The translations under genes were made by a program, and so were the position numbers. The notes below the pieces were generated by a model, which did not search any database, was not told the origin of the DNA, and saw nothing but the letters and a program-made list of their open reading frames with translations. A stretch of 5,642 nt of DNA. Origin: an uncultured Nitrospinaceae bacterium. Lineage in GTDB: Bacteria > Nitrospinota > Nitrospinia > Nitrospinales > VA-1. Each line of letters begins with the position of its first letter. Position 1 is the first letter of the stretch. Positions 1-5,642 of this stretch are shown here, piece by piece. The DNA lies in assembly GCA_905182935.1 (NCBI GenBank), contig CAJJDL010000183.1, forward strand, positions 1-5,642, in the 5' to 3' direction.

Positions 1-193
1 CTGATAAATTTTTAGTAGAGTTATTGGTTGTTTTTTGGCGATTAAATATTATTTATTTTAACGTTTTGAGCCAATGATCTATAATACCTTTTATCGGCTT
101 TAAAAATTCTAAAAGCGCGGTATTAACTTTTTTTACTCCTTGCGCTATTTTGCAAAAGAGTGATATAGCAAATACATCTCCTTAATAAAAATA

Positions 194-223
194 TTGAAAA
201 GAATTTTAATCATATATTAAAAT
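194..223 (+). promoter_or_regulatory. Candidate sigma-70-type promoter of the gcvT-gcvH-gcvPA operon
   Basis: A -35-like TTGAAA at 194-199 (five of six consensus bases) is separated by 18 bp from a -10-like TAAAAT at 218-223 (five of six). Transcription would start near 230, leaving a 5' leader of only about 10 nt before the gcvT start codon. That agrees with the absence of a well-placed Shine-Dalgarno sequence there. The region is so AT-rich that chance matches are common. A second perfect TATAAT lies at 80-85, but its best -35 (TTTAAC at 57-62) is poor. Motif reading only; no experimental support. Confidence 0.4.
203..223. repeat. Perfect inverted repeat overlapping the putative gcvT promoter
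   Basis: ATTTTAAT at 203-210 and its exact reverse complement ATTAAAAT at 216-223 flank the 5-nt spacer CATAT, giving a 21-bp dyad. Its right arm contains the candidate -10 element, and the dyad ends 16 bp before the gcvT start codon. The position would suit an operator for a dimeric repressor, but an all-A/T dyad can arise by chance in such a sequence. It is too weak a hairpin to act as a terminator. Confidence 0.4.
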
Positions 224-239
224 AACAGACTTTAGGTTT

Positions 240-1358
240 ATGTCTCAAAATATTTCTACAAATTTAAAAGTAACTCCGCTAATCGAAATACATAAAGAAT
301 TAGGCGCTAAGTTAGTTCCTTTTGCTGGATGGAATATGCCCATCCAGTTTGCTGGCGTTTTAAGTGAGCATAACTGCGTAAGGGAAAAAGTAGGGTTGTT
401 CGATGTTAGTCACATGGGAGAAGTTGAAGTTGAGGGAGGCGGTGCGAAGAATTTTTTGCAATACTTACTATCTAATGATTTGGATAAAATGTCCGATGGG
501 TCAATTCTTTATAGCCTCATGTGTTATGAAAATGGTGGGGTTGTAGATGATTTATTGGTTCATCGTTTTTCTGAGAATCATTATTTCCTCTGCGTGAACG
601 CGTCTAACTCGGATAAAGACTATCAATGGATTGTGAAAAACTCTACTTCTTTCGATGTTAATGTAAGAAATACAAGTTCAGAGACATCACAACTAGCATT
701 GCAAGGACCTAATGCTGTAAATGTGCTGCAATCTTTATGTGATGTTTCTCTAAATGACTTGTCCTATTATAATTTTAAAAAGGGTAGGGTGAATAATGTA
801 GAGAGTATCATTTCTCGAACAGGTTATACTGGGGAAGATGGATTTGAGCTTTACATCACTCCTGAAAAGGTTTCAGAAGTTTATCGCGCTCTCATAAATA
901 AAGGCCAGCCTTATGGAATTCAACCAATTGGCCTCGGTGCGCGAGATACTTTGCGTATGGAAATGGGTTATTCTTTGTATGGTAATGAAATTAACGATAA
1001 ACCTACTCCGTTGGATGCAGGTTTGGGCTGGGTCATAAAGTTTAATAAAGGGGAGTTTCTTGGTAGAGAACATTTATTAAAACAAAAAGAACAAGGGTTG
1101 CAGAGAAAACTAGTTGGTGTAAAATTGCTCACTCGCGGAGTACCTCGGTCGCATTATCAGGTATTTAAAAATGGTAAATCTGCTGGAGAAGTAACTAGCG
1201 GGACATTTTCGCCTACCTGTAAAACAGGAATTGGGTTATGTTACGTGTCCAAAGAATATGCTGATATAGGCTCTCACTTGGAGGTGCAAATAAGGAATCA
1301 ATTGGTTGCTGCTGAAGTAGTCAAATTACCATTTGTTCCTAGGCACGTTAAAAAATAA
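240..1358 (+). CDS. gcvT: Glycine cleavage system T-protein (aminomethyltransferase)
   Basis: This 372-residue protein is the tetrahydrofolate-dependent aminomethyltransferase of the cytoplasmic glycine cleavage complex. It takes the aminomethyl group from the lipoyl arm of GcvH, forms 5,10-methylenetetrahydrofolate and releases ammonia. Family hallmarks are clear: PFAGWNMPIQF (27-37), the GLFDVSHMGE segment (52-61), GGVVDDLL (99-106) with the acidic pair equivalent to the catalytic Asp region of E. coli GcvT, TGYTGEDGFE (194-203), GLGARDTLRMEMG (231-243) and PLDAGLGW (257-264). Length matches the usual 360-375 residues, and the C-terminal barrel domain is complete. The ATG at 240 puts the conserved TPL...HKELGA motif about 11 residues in, as is normal. 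Only a poorly spaced AGG (234-236) precedes it, so initiation may be leaderless-like. It is the first gene of a three-gene operon, with a 43-nt gap to gcvH. Confidence 0.97.
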   Translation: MSQNISTNLKVTPLIEIHKELGAKLVPFAGWNMPIQFAGVLSEHNCVREKVGLFDVSHMGEVEVEGGGAKNFLQYLLSNDLDKMSDGSILYSLMCYENGGVVDDLLVHRFSENHYFLCVNASNSDKDYQWIVKNSTSFDVNVRNTSSETSQLALQGPNAVNVLQSLCDVSLNDLSYYNFKKGRVNNVESIISRTGYTGEDGFELYITPEKVSEVYRALINKGQPYGIQPIGLGARDTLRMEMGYSLYGNEINDKPTPLDAGLGWVIKFNKGEFLGREHLLKQKEQGLQRKLVGVKLLTRGVPRSHYQVFKNGKSAGEVTSGTFSPTCKTGIGLCYVSKEYADIGSHLEVQIRNQLVAAEVVKLPFVPRHVKK

Positions 1359-1390
1359 TAAACACCAACATATAATTTTAAATTGGCTAA

Positions 1391-1396
1391 AGGGGG
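1391..1396 (+). promoter_or_regulatory. Shine-Dalgarno site fixing the gcvH start
   Basis: AGGGGG at 1391-1396 lies 5 nt before the ATG at 1402. It is the strongest ribosome-binding site in the window. It supports the start at 1402 over an in-frame ATG at 1333 that lies inside the end of gcvT and would add 23 residues unlike any GcvH N-terminus. Confidence 0.75.
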
Positions 1397-1401
1397 AAAA
1401 T

Positions 1402-1791
1402 ATGGAGGTCCCGAATGATCTTCTTTATACGCATGAGCATGAATGGGTTCGGTTAAAAGGTAATAGAGCTACCATCGGGATAACCGATTTTGCTCAAGGC
1501 CAGCTAGGAGATGTTGTTTTTGTGGAGTTGCCTGCAGAAGAAGCAGAGCTTGCAAAAGAAAATACCCTTGGTGTGGTGGAATCTGTTAAGACAGTTTCTG
1601 ATATTTATGCTCCAGTGAGTGGTAAGGTAGTAGCTATTAATAAAGACCTTGAGACACAGCCGGAACTGGTAAATATTGATCCATATGGTAAAGGGTGGAT
1701 GGTAGAAATCGAACTTTCAAATCCCAGTCCTGATATGCAGCATTTACTTAGTTCAGATCAGTACGGAAATCAGTGCAAGAACCAGGAATAA
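1402..1791 (+). CDS. gcvH: Glycine cleavage system H-protein (lipoyl carrier)
   Basis: This is a 129-residue lipoyl-carrier protein that shuttles the aminomethyl intermediate from the P-protein to the T-protein and is then reoxidised by the L-protein. The N-terminal YTHEHEWV motif (9-16), GITDFAQGQLGDVVFVELP (26-44), and the lipoylation motif GVVESVKTVSDIYAPVSG with modified lysine K63 are all present. GWMVEIEL follows in the C-terminal half. The length is typical (about 125-130 residues). The N-terminal MEVP then conserved LLYT fits the ATG at 1402, backed by a strong Shine-Dalgarno site. The protein depends on lipoylation by LipB/LipA or LplA encoded elsewhere. It sits 43 nt after gcvT and 29 nt before gcvPA, so co-transcription is likely. 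Confidence 0.97.
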   Translation: MEVPNDLLYTHEHEWVRLKGNRATIGITDFAQGQLGDVVFVELPAEEAELAKENTLGVVESVKTVSDIYAPVSGKVVAINKDLETQPELVNIDPYGKGWMVEIELSNPSPDMQHLLSSDQYGNQCKNQE

Positions 1792-1820
1792 TTAGGTTAT
1801 TTTTTCTATTTTTTTAAACT

Positions 1821-3167
1821 ATGCGTTTTATCCCTCATACAGAACAAGACATTCGTGAAATGTTGGAAACGATTGGAATACAGAATGTAGACCAATTGTT
1901 TACTGGTATTCCTGCCGGTTTACGGTTGGGTGATACACCCCTTAGGTTACCGTCAGCTCTTTCAGAAAGTGAGGTTGTTGATAAACTACGCCAGATACAA
2001 AAGAGGAACCCCGATCCGGAAGAGATGTCATCTTTTCTTGGCGCAGGTGCATATAGACATTATAGCCCAGCCGTCATAGGTAGCCTTATACAGCGAGGTG
2101 AATTCTCTACCAGCTATACGCCCTATCAAGCTGAAGTAAGTCAAGGCACCCTTCAGGCTATTTTTGAATTTCAAACAATGATAGCTATGCTTACAGGGAT
2201 GGATGTAGTAAATGCATCAATGTATGATGGTGCTTCAGCTCTTGCCGAGGCAGTACTTATGGCACACCGAATAAATAAGAAAAGTGAATATCTTATCGCT
2301 TCCTCAGTTCATCCCGAATATAGACAGACTGTGGAGACTTACTTGAGGGGGACAAACCACCAGTTGGTAAATGTTCCTTACGATTCCACCGGCAAAACTG
2401 ATTTGGAATTCATCCTAAAAAATTTAAATAATAGAGTATCAGCAGTAGTCTTACAAAGCCCAAATTTTTTTGGAATTGTGGAAGAGTATGAGGAGCTAGG
2501 TAAAGAATTAGCAGAACAAGGTACTTTGCTAATAGTTGTTGTGGCCGAACCGTTATCTCTTGGTATTTTGAAGCCGCCTGGCGAACGATTAGCAGATATT
2601 GTTGTTGGAGAAGCTCAATCATTTGGTTTGCCTGTGTCATATGGTGGGCCTTATGCTGGTTTTTTTGCAACGCGTGAAAAGTTTGTTCGGCAGATGCCAG
2701 GCCGTTTAGCTGGAGAGACAGTTGACCGAAGAGGAAGGAGATCTTTTGTTCTTACTCTTTCTACCCGCGAACAGTTTATTCGCCGCGAGAAAGCCACATC
2801 TAATATTTGCACCAATCAAGGATTATGTATGTTAGCTGTGACCATTTACCTAGCAGTAATGGGTAAGCAGGGTCTCCGCGAATTGGCGTTACTTAATTTG
2901 AGTAAAACTGATTATATGAAAAAGAAACTATCAAAAATTCAAGGATTTGAGATGCGGTTCAGTGGAGATACTTTCAATGAGGTTGTCTTAAAATGTCCGA
3001 AACCTGCCAATCAAATTAGAGATGCATTATTAGAGTATAAAATTCTAGCGGGGCTACCTCTTGGCAGTTACTATCCCGAACTTGACGACAGCTTACTGCT
3101 CTGTGCGACAGAATTAAATACTGTTGAAGATATCGATCTCCTCGCCGATAAACTAGAAGCAGTTTAG
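1821..3167 (+). CDS. gcvPA: Glycine dehydrogenase (decarboxylating) subunit 1, N-terminal half of the split P-protein
   Basis: This 448-residue protein is the alpha subunit of the two-subunit P-protein, which decarboxylates glycine and loads the aminomethyl group onto lipoylated GcvH. Family segments are the start RFIPHTEQDIREML (2-15), SFLGAGAYRHY (71-81), SYTPYQAEVSQGTLQAIFEF (98-117), NASMYDGASALAEA (131-144), SYGGPYAGFFATR (273-285), RQMPGRLAGETVD (290-302) and TREQFIRREKATSNICTNQ (315-333). Length equals the normal 440-450 for GcvPA. As expected, the PLP-binding lysine is absent: it belongs to GcvPB, which should assemble with this chain as an alpha2beta2 enzyme. No gcvPB is visible, and a convergent gene begins 20 bp downstream. 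The ATG at 1821 fits the family N-terminus, but the leader (1799-1817) is a U-rich tract without a Shine-Dalgarno sequence. Confidence 0.96.
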   Translation: MRFIPHTEQDIREMLETIGIQNVDQLFTGIPAGLRLGDTPLRLPSALSESEVVDKLRQIQKRNPDPEEMSSFLGAGAYRHYSPAVIGSLIQRGEFSTSYTPYQAEVSQGTLQAIFEFQTMIAMLTGMDVVNASMYDGASALAEAVLMAHRINKKSEYLIASSVHPEYRQTVETYLRGTNHQLVNVPYDSTGKTDLEFILKNLNNRVSAVVLQSPNFFGIVEEYEELGKELAEQGTLLIVVVAEPLSLGILKPPGERLADIVVGEAQSFGLPVSYGGPYAGFFATREKFVRQMPGRLAGETVDRRGRRSFVLTLSTREQFIRREKATSNICTNQGLCMLAVTIYLAVMGKQGLRELALLNLSKTDYMKKKLSKIQGFEMRFSGDTFNEVVLKCPKPANQIRDALLEYKILAGLPLGSYYPELDDSLLLCATELNTVEDIDLLADKLEAV

Positions 3168-3175
3168 TTAATTTT

Positions 3176-3198
3176 AAAAAATAAAAACTATAGTTTTT
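3176..3198 (-). terminator. Weak possible intrinsic terminator at the convergent junction
   Basis: A perfect 16-bp palindrome (3183-3198, AAAAACTATAGTTTTT) covers the stop codon of the minus-strand oxidoreductase. Read on the minus strand it is followed by A and six T residues (3181-3176), which resembles a hairpin plus U-tract. The stem has only one G-C pair, so it would be thermodynamically weak. On the plus strand the same palindrome ends in TTTTTCT and could also serve gcvPA. Only 20 bp separate the two convergent stop codons, so a shared terminator is plausible but not demonstrated. Confidence 0.25.
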
Positions 3199-4552
3199 CT
3201 GCTAACTCCTCGGCTGGGTAGGTGAAAATTTCTGAGAGGGTAGGGTGGTAATGAGGTAGTTTTAGCAAATCATGCACTGTCCCTCTGAAGTGCATTAGGG
3301 TGACCATCTGATGTATCAGCTCTCCTGCTTCAGGCCCAACAATATGTGCCCCGATAATTTCTCCGTTCTCTAAAGAGCATAATAGCTTTACATGGCCATG
3401 TGTTTCTCCCATACATAAGGACTTACCATGATCGTTAAAAGGGTATGATGCTACTAAGTATTGGATATTTAGTAATTTGCATTCTTTTTCTGATAAACCA
3501 ACACTCGCTACAGCAGGATCAGTAAAAGTGACACTTGTTTTTAACCGATTGTCGAATCGACGCACATCTTTTTGGGTAGCGTTATGTGCTGCTACTTCTC
3601 CTTGTTCAATTGCAATATGTACTATTTCGTGGAGACCATTGACGTCCCCTACCGCATATATATGAGGGATATTTGTCCTCATCTCTTGGTTTACTTCTAT
3701 ACGACCCTCGAACGTTTTGATTGAGGCGGTTGAGAGGTTAAGCCCGTCAATATTCGGTTTTCTTCCTAGAGCTTGCAAAATTATTTTTGCAGTTACAGCT
3801 TTTTCCTGCCCTTCATGTGTAAAAAAAACTGTACGATTTTGTTTGGATTTATTTATTCGTAATAGTTTAGTTCCAGTAAAAACTTTCATTCCCTCTTCAC
3901 GAAACCTAGTTTCAACTGGACGAGCTAAGTCAAGATCTCCCTTGGAAAGTATGTGATCACTTCGCTGGATGAGAGTTGTCTGTGTTCCTATTCGGCAAAA
4001 AAACTGAGCCAATTCAACGGCTACTGGTCCTGCTCCTAAAACAATCATGGATTCGGGTATCGTTCGTAGTTCTAAAACATCGTCACTTGTGAGGAAACCA
4101 GATTCGGTCAATCCTGGAATAGGAAATTCTGCGACTTTCGAACCAGTGGCGATGATAAATTTTTTTGCAGACAGCACACTATTTCCTACCTTAATTTCAT
4201 GAGGCGAGAGAAAAGAGGCATTATTTTTTATTAGCGTAAACTTTGGGTCATTTAACTGCTGAATACGGTAGCTAGCAAACTCATTGATTAATCTAACTTT
4301 ACGGTCATTGATTAGTGATAGATCCACTGAGGGGTTATCTAAGGAAAGACCAAATTCTTTGGCTCGTTGGAAAAGAGAGAAAATGTCAGACGAGCGAAGG
4401 ATAGTCTTCGTCGGCATACAACCCCGCAGAATGCAAAGGCCACCAAGAGGTCCTTTGTCAACAATAGCAACCTTAGCTCCTTTAGATTGAACTGAATTTG
4501 CTGCAGCATACCCTGCGGACCCGCCACCGATGACGATTACATCAAAGTCCAT
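3188..4552 (-). CDS. FAD/NAD(P)-dependent disulfide oxidoreductase, dihydrolipoamide dehydrogenase/mercuric reductase-like
   Basis: This is a 454-residue class I pyridine nucleotide-disulfide oxidoreductase, a soluble, normally homodimeric flavoenzyme. In order it shows an FAD-binding VIGGGSAG (about 7-14), the redox motif GGLCILRGCMPTK with Cys40 and Cys45, ATGS (135-138), a second dinucleotide fold VLGAGPVAVELA (171-182), IYAVGDVNG (298-306), and a C-terminal dimerisation domain ending in HYHPTLSE (434-441) with the catalytic His-Glu pair. The redox motif departs from the usual GGTCLNVGC(I/V)PSK. After the second fold the sequence is LIQRSDH: the Glu that favours NAD in classical L-protein is Gln, and the next residue is Arg, as in NADPH-using mercuric and glutathione reductases. 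No N-terminal metal-binding domain or C-terminal Cys pair is present, arguing against mercuric reductase. The substrate is unknown. The ATG at 4552 starts the protein as MDFDVIVIGGG, 11 nt after the TPR gene; a TTG at 4579 would add nine residues and overlap that gene by 16 nt. No clear Shine-Dalgarno precedes either start. Confidence 0.9.
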   Translation of the reverse strand: MDFDVIVIGGGSAGYAAANSVQSKGAKVAIVDKGPLGGLCILRGCMPTKTILRSSDIFSLFQRAKEFGLSLDNPSVDLSLINDRKVRLINEFASYRIQQLNDPKFTLIKNNASFLSPHEIKVGNSVLSAKKFIIATGSKVAEFPIPGLTESGFLTSDDVLELRTIPESMIVLGAGPVAVELAQFFCRIGTQTTLIQRSDHILSKGDLDLARPVETRFREEGMKVFTGTKLLRINKSKQNRTVFFTHEGQEKAVTAKIILQALGRKPNIDGLNLSTASIKTFEGRIEVNQEMRTNIPHIYAVGDVNGLHEIVHIAIEQGEVAAHNATQKDVRRFDNRLKTSVTFTDPAVASVGLSEKECKLLNIQYLVASYPFNDHGKSLCMGETHGHVKLLCSLENGEIIGAHIVGPEAGELIHQMVTLMHFRGTVHDLLKLPHYHPTLSEIFTYPAEELAEKL

Positions 4553-4563
4553 ATAGTGTCTAG

Positions 4564-5094
4564 TTAGAGTGTTTGGCAATCATCTGCGGTAAGTTTAAAT
4601 TCTTTAAAACAGTCTTTGAGAAGGCTTTTAGCGTTATTGACCATGAACTCATCGCCAGTTTTTTCAAACATTTCCACTGATTTTAATAGATGGTAAATAG
4701 TTTCTTTTCCACGTTTCAATGAATAACACAGCATTGCGAGGTTACTATGTGCTTTTGCAAACTCTGGGTTAAAGCGGATTGCTTCATTATAATGATTAAC
4801 TGCGTTGTCTGTTTCTCCTGTAAGGTTGCAAACTAATGCTAGGCTATAGTGAACCATTGGTGATTCTGGTTTAAGACGCAAGGCTTCTCTGAAGTGTCGT
4901 GCGGCTTCAATGTTCATAGGAAGTTTTGCATACCTTATACCTAGGTTGAATTGAGCCAGGAAGTGGTCTGGTTCAATTTCGATGGCTTTTTTGTATGATT
5001 CAAGGCAGGTTCTTGGATCCCCTATCTTACTGGCGTCAATCCCTTCTTGGAACCAGTCTTCTGCTGATTTTTCGGACTCAGTATTTTTTTTCAT
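4564..5094 (-). CDS. Tetratricopeptide-repeat protein
   Basis: This 176-residue protein is built almost entirely of tandem 34-residue helical repeats, predicted at about 11-44, 45-78, 79-112 and 113-146. Repeat endings such as YKKAIEIEPDH, FREALRLKPES and YNEAIRFNPEF show the TPR consensus (A at position 20, P at 32). The fourth repeat is degenerate and is followed by a helical tail of about 30 residues. There is no signal peptide, membrane segment or lipobox, so it is predicted to be cytosolic. TPR arrays are protein-binding scaffolds; the partner cannot be read from the sequence. It is the upstream gene of a two-gene unit, its stop codon lying 11 nt before the oxidoreductase start, so the two are probably co-transcribed and perhaps translationally coupled. 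The ATG at 5094 is followed by a hydrophilic, Lys/Glu-rich lead-in. No Shine-Dalgarno is visible upstream. Confidence 0.88.
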   Translation of the reverse strand: MKKNTESEKSAEDWFQEGIDASKIGDPRTCLESYKKAIEIEPDHFLAQFNLGIRYAKLPMNIEAARHFREALRLKPESPMVHYSLALVCNLTGETDNAVNHYNEAIRFNPEFAKAHSNLAMLCYSLKRGKETIYHLLKSVEMFEKTGDEFMVNNAKSLLKDCFKEFKLTADDCQTL

Positions 5095-5132
5095 ATTATT
5101 TTTAGTTCGTATAATTAAAAATGTTTAAATAG

Positions 5133-5149
5133 GTTATTTTTAGAATAAC
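5133..5149. repeat. Short inverted repeat in the divergent intergenic region
   Basis: GTTATT (5133-5138) and its reverse complement AATAAC (5144-5149) flank the 5-nt spacer TTTAG, 39-55 bp upstream of the TPR gene start and about 104 bp before the 90-residue plus-strand gene. AGGT at 5131-5134 and ACCT at 5151-5154 can alternatively pair, so the element can be drawn as a slightly bulged longer dyad. It could be an operator between divergent genes, but a 6-bp dyad is common by chance. Confidence 0.3.
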
Positions 5150-5240
5150 GACCTGTCTCTAGTTATGGGTTGAGAGTTATGCTACCTTATTGCAACGCGC
5201 ACGGCAAGAGGACCTCGTTCATGTATTATATTTAATTATA

Positions 5241-5244
5241 AAGG
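5241..5244 (+). promoter_or_regulatory. Probable Shine-Dalgarno site for the 90-residue gene
   Basis: AAGG at 5241-5244 lies 8 nt before the ATG at 5253. It favours that start over an upstream in-frame TTG at 5190, which would add 21 residues and has no ribosome-binding site. Confidence 0.45.
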
Positions 5245-5252
5245 TAAAATTT

Positions 5253-5525
5253 ATGCCTATAGAAGCAGGGACGGATGAAGAGCGTATTATGCTTGGCCGC
5301 TGGATTCAAAAGGGCCACGGTCTTATCGTCGGTGGTTCATCTTTTGGTGATGCCTACTTAGATCCTAATATTGATCGTCCTAAAGATATTCAAGAAAAAT
5401 CGGAAGAATACGTTGAATTTGACCACAATGCAGCTGAACAAATGCCATACTTGAAAGGCCGGTTTCGATATGAGTTGGAAAAATATTATCGAGATCGATA
5501 CGGTCCTTATTTACCAAAAGAATAA
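5253..5525 (+). CDS. Small hypothetical protein, 90 residues
   Basis: I do not recognise this protein. It is 90 residues long, hydrophilic and mildly acidic, has no cysteine, and shows no signal peptide or membrane segment. An N-terminal part with a glycine-rich stretch GHGLIVGGSSFGD (21-33) leads into an acidic middle (DIQEKSEEYVEFDH, 45-58). The C-terminal tail (71-87) is basic and aromatic, with seven Tyr or Phe residues spaced as in FRYELEKYYRDRYGPY. It looks like a genuine gene: the frame stays open, an AAGG precedes the ATG, and another frame starts 9 nt after its stop. It is divergent from the TPR/oxidoreductase unit across a 158-bp gap. A TTG start at 5190 is possible but less likely. 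No function is proposed. Confidence 0.7.
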   Translation: MPIEAGTDEERIMLGRWIQKGHGLIVGGSSFGDAYLDPNIDRPKDIQEKSEEYVEFDHNAAEQMPYLKGRFRYELEKYYRDRYGPYLPKE

Positions 5526-5534
5526 ATACTTTAT

Positions 5535-5642
5535 ATGTCGAAGGTTAAAATATTAGAAATAAACGAGGCTCCTTTGGATGGGATGGGGAAACAGATTAAT
5601 CTTACCCATCCATTAACTGAGAAGGTATATGTCCTAGCAATA
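5535..5642 (+). CDS. 5' end of an unrecognised gene, truncated by the window edge
   Basis: An open frame begins at the ATG at 5535 and continues for 36 codons to the end of the window without a stop. It reads MSKVKILEINEAPLDG, then MGKQINLTHPLTEKVYVLAI. The lead VKILEINEAPLDGMGK followed by a beta-strand-like VYVLAI resembles the opening of small Rieske-type ferredoxins, but no Cys/His cluster motif is inside the window, so this is only a guess. It starts 9 nt after the stop of the 90-residue gene, suggesting an operon. No Shine-Dalgarno is evident in the AT-rich gap. Confidence 0.55.
   Translation, partial: MSKVKILEINEAPLDGMGKQINLTHPLTEKVYVLAI

Noticed and set aside
3..77. Plus-strand frame open from the window edge to a TGA at 75-77, possibly the tail of an upstream gene.
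   Set aside because: Only 24 codons are visible, hydrophobic and AT-driven, with no recognisable motif. Too short to support.
112..155. Hairpin from GCGC near 114-118 with GCGC near 142-145 plus flanking A/T pairs, possibly a terminator.
   Set aside because: The stem needs a bulge, has a loop of more than 20 nt and is not followed by a U tract.
53..181. A 42-codon minus-strand open stretch with protein-like composition (for example ALLEFLKPIKGIIDHWLKTL), near two AAGGAG motifs on that strand.
   Set aside because: It contains no ATG, GTG or TTG in frame. The ATG and TTG next to the upstream AAGGAG are in another frame that stops after about ten codons. It could be a decayed gene, but chance is a sufficient explanation.
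1..239. Possible glycine riboswitch ahead of gcvT.
   Set aside because: I could not find the conserved purine-rich core and paired helices of the glycine aptamer. The region is mostly A/T with only weak dyads.
873..1073. A 66-codon minus-strand frame inside gcvT.
   Set aside because: It lies antisense to conserved GcvT motifs and has no independent support.
3477..4490. Several open frames of 60-80 codons on the plus strand opposite the oxidoreductase.
   Set aside because: They are antisense shadows of a clearly conserved gene and show no ribosome-binding sites or family features.
3188..4552. Annotation of the oxidoreductase as the glycine cleavage L-protein (lpd) or as mercuric reductase (merA).
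   Set aside because: Cofactor-site and redox-motif differences argue against classical Lpd, and the absence of the C-terminal Cys pair and metal-binding domain argues against MerA. A general name is safer.

Overview
The window is a compact bacterial segment, AT-rich by eye and richest in A+T between genes. It holds two convergent gene blocks plus the start of a third. All five main reading frames are intact. The glycine decarboxylase P-protein is of the split type (GcvPA alone is about 448 residues), an arrangement found in many bacteria outside the Enterobacteriaceae, including Firmicutes, Thermotogae, deltaproteobacterial lineages and Nitrospinota. The rather AT-rich base use and the TPR gene would fit a marine Nitrospinota-like or delta-like bacterium, but this is inference; nothing in the window fixes the taxonomy.

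Region by region: positions 1-239 contain no supported gene. Just ahead of the first gene lies a plausible sigma-70-type promoter whose -10 element falls in a perfect 8-bp inverted repeat. Positions 240-3167 on the plus strand hold gcvT, gcvH and gcvPA, encoding the T-, H- and N-terminal P-subunit proteins of the glycine cleavage system. The expected gcvPB, which carries the PLP-binding lysine, does not follow; the operon runs into a convergent gene after 20 bp. Positions 3188-5094 on the minus strand hold a two-gene unit: a 176-residue TPR-repeat protein followed by an FAD/NAD(P)-dependent disulfide oxidoreductase of the dihydrolipoamide dehydrogenase/mercuric reductase superfamily. Positions 5095-5252 are a divergent intergenic region. 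From 5253 on the plus strand there is a 90-residue unrecognised protein, followed after 9 bp by the first 36 codons of another gene that runs off the window.

How the genes work together: GcvP (PA with a PB encoded elsewhere) decarboxylates glycine and passes the aminomethyl group to the lipoyl arm of GcvH. GcvT then moves the one-carbon unit to tetrahydrofolate and releases ammonia. The remaining step, reoxidation of dihydrolipoyl-GcvH, needs an L-protein. The convergent oxidoreductase is a superficially attractive candidate, but its redox motif and cofactor-binding residues differ from classical L-protein, so the link is unproven. I found no mobile element, CRISPR array, tRNA, rRNA or recognisable riboswitch, and no strong case for an undescribed system. 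The least explained parts are the 90-residue gene with its truncated partner, and the oxidoreductase with its TPR neighbour.
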